A stretch of 64,000 nt of DNA from Lachnospiraceae bacterium (GCA_017437065.1 JAFSBX010000071.1:1-64000); one strand, 5' to 3'; numbered from the stretch's first letter, positions 39,527-49,207 are shown. Notes: generated from the letters alone by a model not told the origin. Made by a program: numbers and translations.

Positions 39527-41797
39527 ATGGCAACACAATCGGTCTCCGAGGGTGAAATACTTTTTCAAAGCGGGCAGCCTATGGACAGTCTGCAGCTTAT
39601 TTTAAGCGGAACCGTAAAACTTCTCTTCCCCGGTGGTGAATTATTATTAGAAAAAGGTGACGTAATCGGACTTCTCGAACTCGATTATGACACTCGTTGT
39701 TTTAACTATGAAGCCGTGACAGATACTTCATATATTTCTTATCCCTATACAAAAGAAAATTCTATGAATAATCTGTTTGCTTCCAGCGAAGACCTTGCAA
39801 ATCTGTTTGCTCTTTCCATGTTCAAACAAATTTGTGCGCTTTTAGATCATTACGAAATATCAAAATATGCATGCAGCAACTTATACCAGTATATGACAGA
39901 CAGCTACAATGAATATCTGGAGCTTTGTACACGCTACAAAGTTGCTCCGAAAGCTCTTCCTGACCTTGAAAATCTGGCTCCTCTTGCTTTAGAGGATGAC
40001 GTGGAAGACTGGCTTTCCAACTATTATTTTGGTATGGATAAGGCAATTTCAGGAAAAGTTCCGCCTTTCTTAAGTAAGAATCCGGCTGTTCTTACAGGAC
40101 TCATAACAAAAGCAAGTCTGGATGCCGAGAAAACTCTTTCGGTCTGCCAGATGTTATCTGATTATCAGTCAGACACTTCTTTTCTTTTGTTAAATGACAG
40201 CCATTTGGATTTCTTTGATTTATACACGAGCCTTTTATATAAAATCGGCGTAGAATCAGAAGACAGTACTGCATTAAGTGCAGCAATCAGCAAACTGTTA
40301 ATTCAATTAGAATCACAAAATTCTATTGACAAGGATCTTCTTGCAAAACGTGTTGCAGAATATAAAGAAAAATTACAGCACCTGGAAGCATCGGATTCCA
40401 CAGAAGAAGTTGCTACCTCCGAACAGGATATGGCTTCTCTCACAGATTCTCTGGATACAATTTTAGCTTATGCCGGATGTGATGCAGAAACGAATACAAA
40501 GTTCACAAAACTGATTTCTGATTACAGGAAGCTGATTGATAAAAACAATACTGATGATAAGAGCCGCCGTCTTCGTGGTGAAATTACGAAATTGTTCTAT
40601 CAAATTTATAAAAAAGCTTTCTTCGCAAGTTTGGAAGACAAAAAAGTTCCTGATGTTATCATGATGTTCTTTTTATTTGGTTATATGGATGAAAATCTTG
40701 CCGGCATGGAAAACGCTGTTTATCTGCGTTCCCTGCTCCGTAATATTCCAAGCAATCCGGAACAGGGTGTTTATACCATTTACGACTGGTTCCATGCTAT
40801 TTATGACGGAAAGAAAGAACCAAGCCGAAACGAATTTGACTCTGATTACACAGCATATATCCACGAAATGAAAGTTACCGGTAAAATCACAGAGGCAAAA
40901 GAACGTGCACTCTTAAATGATAAAAAGGAAAAAGTTGCTTTTGAAATTGAAAATATGTTCCCGCTCGTAAACAAAATGACCTTCGGACGTATTACCACTT
41001 TCTGTCCGGTATTCTCTGAGCATAACATATTAAAAGAGCTGTCCACGTCTACTGTAACTGCTGATACAGTTACAAATTGCTTAAATTCCATCCGTTCCGA
41101 AGATTTCAGTGCTTTCTGTCGCGAAACTATTTACACAAATCCTTCTGTCGGTATCGGAAAAGAAATGGTTCAGGTTGAAATACTTCCGGATGTAATTCTT
41201 TTACCTAATGTAGGCGTCCGTGGTGTTATGTGGCAGGAAATTGAAGGCAAAAAACGTACCACTCCTTGCCGTATGATGGTTTCCATTTTCCAGATGGAAG
41301 ATTTAGAGACAATACTTACAAGATTAACCGGCGAATTCCGTTGGGAAATGTGCCGCCGTATTCAGGGTGCGCGTTGGAACGATATGAGTGAACGCTCTTT
41401 AACAGCCGAATATTGCGACTATATTCAGTTCTATCGTAAAAACAGAGATTTATCACCGGAAGCAAAGGATAAATTAAAATCTGCACTTCAAAAAGCCAAA
41501 AACAGCTATAAAGAAATGTTTGTTCGTGACTATGTATCATGGATTCAGTATGAAGGACAAGGTTCTCCCCGTCTGAATAAAGTTGCAAGAAATATCCTCT
41601 TTGCATACTGCCCGTTTTCGGCACAAATACGTCAGACACTGGCAGCGAACCCATTGTTCCGTGAAATTTTAGAAAGATATAATGTTAAAAACGTTCAAAA
41701 AATTCATCATTTAGAAAACATTGAACAAAAATTGAATAATAGTCGTATTCCTATTCCTGAAGAATTAGTCCGTCAGCGTCAATTCTTAGAAAGTTAA
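39527..41797 (+). CDS. Large cytoplasmic protein with N-terminal cyclic-nucleotide-binding-like domain
   Basis: Residues 5-90 (VSEGEILFQSGQPMDSLQLILSGTVKLLFPGGELLLEKGDVIGLLEL) follow the CRP beta-roll pattern, but the phosphate-binding RxA motif is not visible, so ligand binding is doubtful. The remaining 660 residues are mostly helical, without HTH, ATPase or membrane segments; a long helix-rich part (about 240-300) may be a coiled coil. The C-terminal third has FGRITTFCPVFSEHNILKEL, VGVRGVMWQEIEGKKRTTPCRMM and RIQGARWNDMSERSLTAEYCDYIQFYRKNRDLS, which are distinctive but unknown to me. AAGGAGG lies before the ATG. It has its own promoter and terminator and so stands alone. Confidence 0.75.
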   Translation: MATQSVSEGEILFQSGQPMDSLQLILSGTVKLLFPGGELLLEKGDVIGLLELDYDTRCFNYEAVTDTSYISYPYTKENSMNNLFASSEDLANLFALSMFKQICALLDHYEISKYACSNLYQYMTDSYNEYLELCTRYKVAPKALPDLENLAPLALEDDVEDWLSNYYFGMDKAISGKVPPFLSKNPAVLTGLITKASLDAEKTLSVCQMLSDYQSDTSFLLLNDSHLDFFDLYTSLLYKIGVESEDSTALSAAISKLLIQLESQNSIDKDLLAKRVAEYKEKLQHLEASDSTEEVATSEQDMASLTDSLDTILAYAGCDAETNTKFTKLISDYRKLIDKNNTDDKSRRLRGEITKLFYQIYKKAFFASLEDKKVPDVIMMFFLFGYMDENLAGMENAVYLRSLLRNIPSNPEQGVYTIYDWFHAIYDGKKEPSRNEFDSDYTAYIHEMKVTGKITEAKERALLNDKKEKVAFEIENMFPLVNKMTFGRITTFCPVFSEHNILKELSTSTVTADTVTNCLNSIRSEDFSAFCRETIYTNPSVGIGKEMVQVEILPDVILLPNVGVRGVMWQEIEGKKRTTPCRMMVSIFQMEDLETILTRLTGEFRWEMCRRIQGARWNDMSERSLTAEYCDYIQFYRKNRDLSPEAKDKLKSALQKAKNSYKEMFVRDYVSWIQYEGQGSPRLNKVARNILFAYCPFSAQIRQTLAANPLFREILERYNVKNVQKIHHLENIEQKLNNSRIPIPEELVRQRQFLES

Positions 41798-41805
41798 AAA
41801 TATCA

Positions 41806-41842
41806 TATAAAAAACTCCGGTTCACAATACCGGAGTTTTTTA
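41806..41842. terminator. Bidirectional terminator between the CNBD-like gene and the FNT gene
   Basis: AAAAACTCCGGT and ACCGGAGTTTTT form a 12-pair stem around nine bases, between convergent genes. Confidence 0.9.
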
Positions 41843-41867
41843 TATCGCTTTCATTCTGTATTATATT

Positions 41868-42716
41868 TTAAGCTGCTTTTTTATTCCAATCTTTTCTATG
41901 AATAAAGAAGTACATTACTCCAACACAAACAGCACCACCAATAATATTCCCTATCGTTACCGGAATAAAGTTGTTCAGGCTCTGCAACACTGTCAGACTT
42001 TCACATTGTGCTGCTGTTATGCCATAAGCCTCTTCTGCTTTTGCCACATAATCCGGATTGGTTGCTGCAAGGATTCCTGCCGGAATATAAAACATGTTCG
42101 CAACACAGTGTTCAAATCCGCCTACAACAAATGCCCAAATCGGAAAGAATATCGCCCATACTTTTCCTGCTATATCTTTCGCTGCTCCCGCCATCAGAAT
42201 AGCCATACAAACCAGTACATTGCACAAAATTCCCGAAGTCACTGCTTTTACCGGAGTGATGCCTGCCTTTGCAATTGCCACTTTAATTGTATATGCTCCT
42301 AAAAGTCCTCCTGTATAATCCAGATTTCCGCTATAAAAAATAAGAAAATCAACAATCAGCGCTCCCACAAGATTGCTCAGATATACAACAACCAGATTTC
42401 GCACCATCTGCATTACTGTTACTTTTTTGTCCAAAATCGCCATCGTAATCAGACAGTTTCCTGTAAACAATTCTCCACCTACAAACACAATCATCATAAG
42501 TCCTACCGGGAAAATTGCCCCTGCAAGTGTTCTTGCCAGTCCAACATCTGTAATACTATGTACTGCCGTTGAACTTGTTGCACCTCCCAGCGCAATAAAA
42601 GCCCCTGCCATAATACCGAGCAGAATCATTTTCCCCAACGGAAGATTCGCCTTTACTACTCCTCCGTTTATATTTCCTTCTATGATTTCGGATGGTGAAT
42701 TAAACTGCTTGTCCAT
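41868..42716 (-). CDS. Formate/nitrite-type transporter (FNT family)
   Basis: The 282-residue membrane protein has six helices and the FNT repeats: LLGIMAGAFIALGGATSSTAVHS, LFTGNCLITMAILDKKVTVMQMVRNLVVVYLSNLVGALIV, SGILCNVLVCMAILMAGAAKDIAGKVWAIFFPIWAFVVGGFEHCVANMFYIPAGI and FIPVTIGNIIGGAVCVGVMYFFIHRK. Members form pentameric channels for formate, nitrite or hydrosulfide. GFEHCVANM contains the central pore His. The ATG at 42716 lies eight bases behind CAGGAGG; the longer frame is not used. Formate export fits a fermentative anaerobe, but the substrate cannot be fixed here. Confidence 0.92.
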   Translation of the reverse strand: MDKQFNSPSEIIEGNINGGVVKANLPLGKMILLGIMAGAFIALGGATSSTAVHSITDVGLARTLAGAIFPVGLMMIVFVGGELFTGNCLITMAILDKKVTVMQMVRNLVVVYLSNLVGALIVDFLIFYSGNLDYTGGLLGAYTIKVAIAKAGITPVKAVTSGILCNVLVCMAILMAGAAKDIAGKVWAIFFPIWAFVVGGFEHCVANMFYIPAGILAATNPDYVAKAEEAYGITAAQCESLTVLQSLNNFIPVTIGNIIGGAVCVGVMYFFIHRKDWNKKAA

Positions 42717-42809
42717 CACAAATACCTCCTGCTGTTTTCTTTTCATTCACAATACAATAAGCAAGGAAAAAACCCTGCTTATTGATGTTAACATTTGAAA
42801 CGTTTAAAA

Positions 42810-44987
42810 TCAATCGTTCTCTTGTAAAATAATTATATTTTTTGCATATTTTTTAATACAATTACATAATTGTTCCATATCAATCGGCTTTGAAACAAAA
42901 TCCTGAAACCCTTCTTCCAGAAACATTTCTTTTGCCCCATTCACTGCATTTGCTGTCAACGCAATAATCGGTACGTTTTTATAGTAATCGCCTTTCATGT
43001 TACGAATATGCCTTGTTGTTTCAATTCCATCCATTTCCGGCATCATATGATCCATAAAAATCATGTCATATTCCTGATTTTGTATCTTTTCTATACATTC
43101 CCTGCCACTCTCTGCAGTATCTGCCACCACTTGCAATGTTTTTAAAAGACCAACCGCTACTTTCAAATTAATTTTTGTATCATCTACTACCAGAATTCTT
43201 GTATCCGGAGCATGAAACTGTGGTCGAATTTTATCCGTATGTTTTGTAATTACCACTTTATCCCATGCTCCTATCGGCTCAGGATTCACTGTCTTTTGCA
43301 CTACAAAAAATGAAAATATACTACCCACACCATATGTACTTTCAATCGTAATCTTACCGCCCATTGCTTCTACAAGACTTTTACATATAGGAAGCCCCAG
43401 TCCGGTACCTTCAATTCCACGGTTTTTTATAAGATCTACCCTCTCATAACTGTTAAAAAGCCCCGGCAGATTTTCTTTTTTAATGCCACTTCCTGTATCT
43501 TCTACATCCACATACAATAAAGTCTTTTCATCGGATTTTTGGTGCCATATGCGTAATTTTATATATCCTTTTTCCGTAAACTTCACAGCATTTCCCAGTA
43601 AATTAATCATTACCTGCTGAATCCTCATTTCATCACCACAAAGCTCTGCCGGAATTTCTTCATCCACTTCCACAATGAAATCAAGATTCTTTTCCTTTAC
43701 CCTTACTCCCATCAGACTTACAATATTATGTACTATGGAAGCAACTTTATAATTTATATTTACCAATTCCATTTTACCGGTTTCTATTTTAGAAAAGTCT
43801 AAAATATCATTAATGATACCCAAAAGTGATTTACCGGCTCCCTGTATACTTAATGTATTTTCTCTTACTTTATCCGGCAACTCACCCCGAAGCATAATTT
43901 CGGACATACCAAGAATTGCATTCATCGGCGTTCTTATTTCATGAGACATATTGGCAAGAAATACGGATTTCGCTTTATTTGCCTGTTCTGCCTGCTCTTT
44001 TAATTCTATCAGTTTCTGTGTATAGGCATATTCATCCGTTTTATCCGAAAGCCATATTGTATACCCTTTCAACATATGTCTGTCATAAAAGGGCGAAACC
44101 TTTATTGCAATTCGCTTATCCGCTATGGTTATCGTTTCTTTATTTTGAGAAATCAACCGTTCTATAATCGCATCCTGCGTCTCCTTTTTGTCAATTTCCG
44201 GAAAAAGCCCCTCTGCCACTCCATTCACAAAGAGTAATTTTTTATTCAAATCTACCACAAAAAAGCCTTCCGTAATATTATCAATAATCGTCTCTTTCGC
44301 ATTCTGTACTGAGTCAAAAATACGAAAACGTGAAATCATTAAAAACATCCACCACGCTGTCATCTGCTGACTGATTGGAACAGGATCATATCCCTCCAAT
44401 GCACCACTGAGACCTATCGGAACCGTTATAATCGGTATAAAGTAAGCCAGACATGCATAAACTATCCCCAAACCGTCCTTACTTCTGTATTTCAAATAAT
44501 ATTTCAGCGCCATACCAATCTGACAAAGCATCATTGTCCAATTATATGCAATAACAGCATAATACAACGGTGCTTTTGCAATCACAATATGTGGAATTTC
44601 ACACTGTAGTTCAAAATAGTATTCCTTATAAAGCAACGTATTCTGTCCAATCGTCGCAGACAGACCATGAATCAAAAATGCTATAATTAAAATAAAAAAT
44701 TTAAATTTGGTACTTATTTCATAGTTGCAACAGCCTGCCACAAACAGAAATGTTATCGGAATCACAAATGCAGTTCCTATATACTCCAATTTAATACCTA
44801 CAAGTGCTACCTCTAATGATTTTGCAGTCAATTCATAATAATACCCCAATCCGTTCACAAAAGAACATACACTTGCAAGCAACAGAAGCATCTGCGGTCT
44901 TGAAGGTTTTTCTTTTAACAGTAAAATAACAATGCCTAAAGAGATAAAAAGACTCATCCCTTCTATCATCACTAAAATTTCATACAT
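42810..44987 (-). CDS. Hybrid sensor histidine kinase with 7TM N-terminus and C-terminal receiver
   Basis: The 725-residue protein has seven membrane helices (about 1-225), as in the histidine-kinase N-terminal 7TM family, a PAS-like domain (about 240-335, TEGFFVVDLNKKLLFVNGVAEGLFPEID), HisKA (FLANMSHEIRTPMNAILGMSEIM), ATPase (NLLGNAVKFTEKG; DTGSGIKKENLPGLF; GTGLGLPICKSLVEAMGG) and a receiver (ILVVDDTKINL; YDMIFMDHMMPEMDGIETTRHIR; IIALTANAV). It resembles the other hybrid kinase at 14222-16618 from HisKA onwards, yet its sensor is different. I take the ATG at 44987; the upstream GTG is possible. Confidence 0.88.
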   Translation of the reverse strand: MYEILVMIEGMSLFISLGIVILLLKEKPSRPQMLLLLASVCSFVNGLGYYYELTAKSLEVALVGIKLEYIGTAFVIPITFLFVAGCCNYEISTKFKFFILIIAFLIHGLSATIGQNTLLYKEYYFELQCEIPHIVIAKAPLYYAVIAYNWTMMLCQIGMALKYYLKYRSKDGLGIVYACLAYFIPIITVPIGLSGALEGYDPVPISQQMTAWWMFLMISRFRIFDSVQNAKETIIDNITEGFFVVDLNKKLLFVNGVAEGLFPEIDKKETQDAIIERLISQNKETITIADKRIAIKVSPFYDRHMLKGYTIWLSDKTDEYAYTQKLIELKEQAEQANKAKSVFLANMSHEIRTPMNAILGMSEIMLRGELPDKVRENTLSIQGAGKSLLGIINDILDFSKIETGKMELVNINYKVASIVHNIVSLMGVRVKEKNLDFIVEVDEEIPAELCGDEMRIQQVMINLLGNAVKFTEKGYIKLRIWHQKSDEKTLLYVDVEDTGSGIKKENLPGLFNSYERVDLIKNRGIEGTGLGLPICKSLVEAMGGKITIESTYGVGSIFSFFVVQKTVNPEPIGAWDKVVITKHTDKIRPQFHAPDTRILVVDDTKINLKVAVGLLKTLQVVADTAESGRECIEKIQNQEYDMIFMDHMMPEMDGIETTRHIRNMKGDYYKNVPIIALTANAVNGAKEMFLEEGFQDFVSKPIDMEQLCNCIKKYAKNIIILQEND

Positions 44988-45010
44988 TTTCTCTTCACCC
45001 ACATACTTTT

Positions 45011-45039
45011 TTGAAAAATTTATATACTTATGTTATATT
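45011..45039 (+). promoter_or_regulatory. Promoter of hflX
   Basis: TTGAAA at 45011-45016 and TATATT at 45034-45039, spacer 17 bp. Confidence 0.6.
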
Positions 45040-45124
45040 ATACAGAAAAGAATGTATATTTACAATCCAACATTCAAACATATCATCAATCACAAAATAC
45101 AAATTTGTAAAAAAGGAGCTTACA

Positions 45125-46402
45125 TTGATACCAACATCACAACAACAAAAACGCGCCTTATTAATTGGCGTGAATTTAAACAACGGAGAAGATTTTAATC
45201 ATTCTATGGAAGAACTTGCTTCCCTTGCTAAAGCATGCCATTACGAACCGGTAGGCATTGTTACGCAAAATATGCCTGCTGTTCATACTGCTCTATATAT
45301 CGGAAGTGGAAAGGTTGAGGAAGTAAAAGAAACTGCTCTGCTGTTGGAGGCAGATCTTTTGATATTTGACAATGCACTTTCTCCTACACAACTGCGTAAT
45401 CTTCAAAACGAACTGGAACTGCCTATTTTTGACAGAACTTATCTGATTCTTGAAATTTTTAAGGAACGTGCCCGTACGGGGGAAGCAAAACTGCAGGTAG
45501 AACTGGCCTCCCTTCAATACATGTTGCCCCGTCTTGTAGGTATGCGTACCTCTCTGGGACGTCAGGGTGGCGCCAGTGGCAGCTTAAGTAATAAAGGTGC
45601 AGGCGAGAAAAAACTGGAACTGGACAGACGCCATATCGAACATCGTATCAGCGAACTGAAAAAGAATCTGGAACAGATTACAAAAGAACGTAACACCCAG
45701 CGAAAAAAACGCCAGGAAGCTTTTATCCCTAAAGTATCTCTGGTTGGGTACACCAATGCCGGTAAATCCACGTTATTGAACTCTTTCCTGGATTCTTACG
45801 GGAAAGACGATTCCAAAAAGGTATTGGAACAGGACATGCTTTTTGCTACTCTTGACACTACCATCCGTAACATCCCATTGGAAAACAACCGTAGCTTTTT
45901 ACTTGCTGATACCGTCGGTTTTATCGACAAACTTCCCCACAGTCTGGTAAAAGCCTTCCGTTCCACTCTGGAAGAAGTAAAGTATGCTGACCTGCTTTTG
46001 GAAGTCATTGATTTTTCCGATGAAAACTATAAAGAACACATGCAGGTTACAAGTAATACATTAAAAGAGCTAGAGGCCGGTCACATTCCTGTCCTTTATA
46101 TTTTCAATAAAGCCGATCGAGTTATGGACGCCACTCTTTTACCTAAAATTATAGATAACAGAATTTATATGTCCGCCAAAAATAAAATCGGACTAAAAGA
46201 GCTTGCCGATACTATTTCCGATATACTTTTTTCTTCCAATATAGATTGCATCATGCGCATCCCTTATAGTGCCGGCAACGTTACCTCCTATTTATTGGAA
46301 AACGCTTGTGTCAAATCAACAGAGTACCAACCCAAAGGGGTTCAACTGGAATTAAACATACGAATGCAGGACTACGAAAAGTACAAACAATACTGTATTT
46401 AG
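45125..46402 (+). CDS. hflX: GTPase HflX
   Basis: The 425-residue ribosome-splitting GTPase has the HflX N-domain (RALLIGVNLNNGEDFNHSMEELASLAKACHYEPVG...YIGSGKVEEVKE), the helical linker with RQGGASGSLSNKGAGEKKLELDRRHIEHRISELKKNLEQI, and the G domain: G1 GYTNAGKST, G3 DTVGF, G4 NKAD, G5 SAK. The likely start is the TTG at 45125, seven bases after AAAGGAG; the frame upstream to 45011 covers the promoter. It rescues stalled ribosomes under stress in related bacteria. Confidence 0.93.
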   Translation: MIPTSQQQKRALLIGVNLNNGEDFNHSMEELASLAKACHYEPVGIVTQNMPAVHTALYIGSGKVEEVKETALLLEADLLIFDNALSPTQLRNLQNELELPIFDRTYLILEIFKERARTGEAKLQVELASLQYMLPRLVGMRTSLGRQGGASGSLSNKGAGEKKLELDRRHIEHRISELKKNLEQITKERNTQRKKRQEAFIPKVSLVGYTNAGKSTLLNSFLDSYGKDDSKKVLEQDMLFATLDTTIRNIPLENNRSFLLADTVGFIDKLPHSLVKAFRSTLEEVKYADLLLEVIDFSDENYKEHMQVTSNTLKELEAGHIPVLYIFNKADRVMDATLLPKIIDNRIYMSAKNKIGLKELADTISDILFSSNIDCIMRIPYSAGNVTSYLLENACVKSTEYQPKGVQLELNIRMQDYEKYKQYCI

Positions 46403-46483
46403 TCATCGACTGAAAAATTCTTTTTCGCTAATATATTTTTATTTTTCAACAATATATTTGTAGATTTTATTATTGATAAGCTG

Positions 46484-46600
46484 TATACTAAAAACAACTT
46501 GATGAACGGCATCAAGTTTGCTAATTAGCAATTCCGGAAGAATTCCCCTTTTACACAACGAAAAGACCGAAAGTTTTCCCACTTTCGGTCTTTTTGTTTT
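46484..46600 (+). ncRNA. Possible leader RNA or small RNA with three hairpins and a terminator
   Basis: After a TATACT -10 element (46484-46489; -35 weak) come three stems in a row: CTTGATG-AACGG-CATCAAG (46498-46516), palindrome GCTAATTAGC (46520-46529) and AATTC-CGGAA-GAATT (46530-46544). A 13-pair terminator (46561-46594, AAAGACCGAAAG with complement) with a T run follows. The HAD gene begins 28 bases later. It could be a riboswitch-type leader of that gene, a free small RNA, or just the end of the hflX transcript. It matches no class that I know. Confidence 0.4.
46561..46600 (+). terminator. Strong terminator between hflX and the HAD gene
   Basis: AAAAGACCGAAAG and CTTTCGGTCTTTT form a 13-pair stem with an eight-base loop, followed by TTTTTGTTTT. 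Confidence 0.85.
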
Positions 46601-46627
46601 TCAAAAAAGCAAGAAAGGAAAAATCAT

Positions 46628-47344
46628 ATGTACCAAAACTATATTTTTGATTTATACGGAACACTTGTAGATATTCGAACTAACGAAAGAAAAACATATT
46701 TATGGAAAAAAATGTGCGAGCTTTTTGCCTGCTTCGGTGCTGCTTACACTCCTGCCGAATGTCGAAAAACTTATTTTTCTACTATTTCACAGTTAGAAAA
46801 AAATGCAGGAAAACAACATGCTGAAATTCTTATCGAAGATGTTTACAAAGAAATGCTTTCTTCCAAAGGTGCAGCCACCTCTGAGCAAAATATTTTTGTT
46901 TTAGGAAATGCTTTTCGTATTATTTCCAGAGACTACATACGACTTTATGAAGGAGTAAGTGACTTTCTTCACTCTTTAAAAAAGGCCGGAAAAGGGGTCT
47001 ATTTACTTTCCAACGCACAACGTATGTTTACAGAACCTGAAATGCGCGTTCTCGGCATTATTGACTTCTTTGACGGTATTTTCTATTCTTCCGATATTGG
47101 TGTCAAAAAGCCTTCGCCTGATTTTATGGAACAGCTTTTACAAAAATACAATTTAGACAGAAAAAAGTCCATCATGATCGGCAATGACATTTCCTGCGAT
47201 GTAGGAGTTGCCAATGCCTGCCAGATGGACAGTTTATACATCCACAGCAATATTTCTCCCTCTTTAAGCGAAGAAGATATTCCTGCGACTCATATTATTT
47301 TAGACGGCGACTTTACAAAAGTTTCCTCTCTTATTTTAAAATAG
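46628..47344 (+). CDS. HAD-superfamily hydrolase (DxYGT type)
   Basis: The 238-residue protein has motif I YIFDLYGTLVD (nucleophile D8), motif II YLLSNAQ, motif III KKPSPDF and motif IV MIGNDISCDVGVANACQM. The place two after the nucleophile, usually Asp in phosphatases, is Tyr here, as in haloacid-dehalogenase-like members, so it might not be a phosphatase of the normal kind. The cap is helical (about 15-90). Its 3' end overlaps that of the amylase gene by 14 bases on the opposite strand. GAAAGG lies before the start. Confidence 0.85.
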   Translation: MYQNYIFDLYGTLVDIRTNERKTYLWKKMCELFACFGAAYTPAECRKTYFSTISQLEKNAGKQHAEILIEDVYKEMLSSKGAATSEQNIFVLGNAFRIISRDYIRLYEGVSDFLHSLKKAGKGVYLLSNAQRMFTEPEMRVLGIIDFFDGIFYSSDIGVKKPSPDFMEQLLQKYNLDRKKSIMIGNDISCDVGVANACQMDSLYIHSNISPSLSEEDIPATHIILDGDFTKVSSLILK

Positions 47345-49082
47345 CAACAGAATATCCGGGGAGTACCAGACTGGTTTTCCCCTTTTCTACCGCTTCTTCT
47401 CCGGTAACAAGCATTCCTTCAACATTTAATCCAGCAGGTTCAACTCCTTCTATCGATAAGTTGGAAAGGTCAATCACCATTTTTTCTTTCGAAACATTAA
47501 ATGCCAGCAAAATCTTAGAACCTTCATATTCTTTCAAAAGAACACATACCTTCGAATCCGAAACCTCTTCCAGATAGGTTACATCTCCTCTTGCAATTTC
47601 AGGATAACGGTTTCTTAAAAGCACTGCCTGCTTATAAAAGTTATAAATAGAATAAGTATCCTCTTTTTGCTCTTCAAAACTCGGATATATCATTTCAACT
47701 TCTTCCATATCCTTCGGACCGTCGCACATACCTTCTGCTTCTCCATCTGTTTCCCAGAACATAGGCGCTCGTTTATTTTCATCTCTTCCTGCGCCTTTCA
47801 TACCCAATTCTTCACCATAATACACAAAGGCAGAACCATTCATAAACAGGTTTAATGCAGCACTCATTTTTATTTGTGCTTCCGCATATTCTCCCCCATA
47901 GTATCCTGCACTGCGTCCCATGTCATGATTTGTATAAAACGGGGCATCTATATAATTTTCATTATATTTACCAAAACGTTCTTCCAGACTTGCTACCGCT
48001 TTTCCATAGCTTGTCGCATTATAACCTGACATACCTTTCACTACGTTTGCTATCATACCGTCGTTATTCGCAAAACCAAAATCGAATACACTGTCAATGC
48101 CGCTTTCATAATACTTGGCATAAACATCTACTTCCGTCCACACCTCTGCAACAATATAAGCATCTTCTTTTTTGCTCTTTACCATATCATTAAACCAGCT
48201 TAACACCTCTACATTAGCTGTTGTATTATCGGAATAAAATTCTTTTGCAGCATCCAGACGGAATCCGTCAACACCAATTTCCAGCCAAAAATCTACAATA
48301 TTTTCAAATTCCTGTCTCAGTGCCGGATTCTCCAAATTTAAATCCGGCATTTCACTCCAGAATTTTCCTTCATAATACCAGTCCGTTCCCGGAACATTAT
48401 AATAATAATCTGCTTGTTTTTCTTTCGTAAAATTATAGTATCCGAAATACGGACATTCATTTTCTGATGGTTCTTTTTCTCCCAGTTCTTTCAGATATTC
48501 ACATGCCGCAACAAACCACTCATGCTTTGAAGAAGTATGATTCATTACAAAATCAATGATTACATTTACATCCCTGTTATGACACTCCTCTACCAATACT
48601 TTGAAATCATCCAGTGTACCATATTCCGGGTCAATATCACAATAATCCGTTACATCATACTTATGATATGTGGTAGACGGCATAATCGGCATCAGCCAGA
48701 TACCATTAAACCCTAAATCATCTCTTGTAGTATCATCACCGTCATTAATATAATCCAGTTTTTGAGTCAATCCCTGAATGTCACCAACACCATTTCCGTC
48801 ACTGTCATAAAAACTATAAACGAATACTTCATAATAGGTACGGTAATTATCATCAATCACATTTAGCTCGCCTCTGTTTGCAGCTTCCATCGGTGACTCA
48901 ACAATAATCTCTCCCGTTGCCTTTGTACTTTCTTCTTGTTCCTCACTTTCTTTATCCGTATTTTCAACAACACTCTCTCGAACATCTTCTTCCAAATTGT
49001 CCGTCTGTTGCGTACATCCGGTCATCAAAATACAGGACAGCATACTAATACTTAAAGCTACCGCAATCCATTTCTTTCTCAT
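47331..49082 (-). CDS. Secreted alpha-amylase-family lipoprotein
   Basis: The 583-residue protein begins with a lipoprotein signal (WIAVALSISMLSCILMTGC) and an acidic linker. The GH13 barrel follows: YSFYDSDGNGVGDIQGLTQKLDYI, DVIIDFVMNHTSSKH, DGFRLDAAKEFY (nucleophile Asp), DAYIVAEVW (acid Glu) and APFYTNHDMGRS (third acid). The calcium-type DSDGNGVGD loop is present. It would cut starch or maltodextrins at the cell surface for the ABC importer upstream. It lies after malG-like, separated by a hairpin, and probably has extra transcription of its own. Confidence 0.9.
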   Translation of the reverse strand: MRKKWIAVALSISMLSCILMTGCTQQTDNLEEDVRESVVENTDKESEEQEESTKATGEIIVESPMEAANRGELNVIDDNYRTYYEVFVYSFYDSDGNGVGDIQGLTQKLDYINDGDDTTRDDLGFNGIWLMPIMPSTTYHKYDVTDYCDIDPEYGTLDDFKVLVEECHNRDVNVIIDFVMNHTSSKHEWFVAACEYLKELGEKEPSENECPYFGYYNFTKEKQADYYYNVPGTDWYYEGKFWSEMPDLNLENPALRQEFENIVDFWLEIGVDGFRLDAAKEFYSDNTTANVEVLSWFNDMVKSKKEDAYIVAEVWTEVDVYAKYYESGIDSVFDFGFANNDGMIANVVKGMSGYNATSYGKAVASLEERFGKYNENYIDAPFYTNHDMGRSAGYYGGEYAEAQIKMSAALNLFMNGSAFVYYGEELGMKGAGRDENKRAPMFWETDGEAEGMCDGPKDMEEVEMIYPSFEEQKEDTYSIYNFYKQAVLLRNRYPEIARGDVTYLEEVSDSKVCVLLKEYEGSKILLAFNVSKEKMVIDLSNLSIEGVEPAGLNVEGMLVTGEEAVEKGKTSLVLPGYSVAILK

Positions 49083-49146
49083 ATCTTCTCCTCTCCATGT
49101 ACCTCGTTCATGTACATTCTCATTGATATTTCCTATTACAAAAAAC

Positions 49147-49197
49147 GGTACGGTTCTTTGTCAACAAAATTGTTCACAACTGCCGTACCGTTTATAA
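49147..49197 (-). terminator. Inverted repeat between the permease and amylase genes
   Basis: AAACGGTACGG and CCGTACCGTTT (11 pairs, loop of about 28) end in TTTTTT on the minus strand. TTGACA lies inside the loop with a TGTAAT 18 bp on, so the region can work as terminator of the permease transcript and also as promoter for the amylase. Confidence 0.6.
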
Positions 49198-49207
49198 ATT
49201 TTAAATC

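Noticed and set aside
45011..45124. Longer N-terminus for HflX
   Set aside because: It would cover the promoter and lacks a ribosome site; AAAGGAG directly before the TTG at 45125 marks the true start.
46498..46544. Leader hairpins considered as a mini-ykkC (guanidine-II) riboswitch
   Set aside because: That class needs two hairpins with ACGR loops; only the first has an ACGG-like loop and the other two differ.
49147..49197. GGTACGG inverted repeat considered as a LacI-type operator
   Set aside because: Arms are 28 bases apart and end in a T run, unlike the compact, centred palindromes of LacI-family operators; terminator/promoter is more likely.
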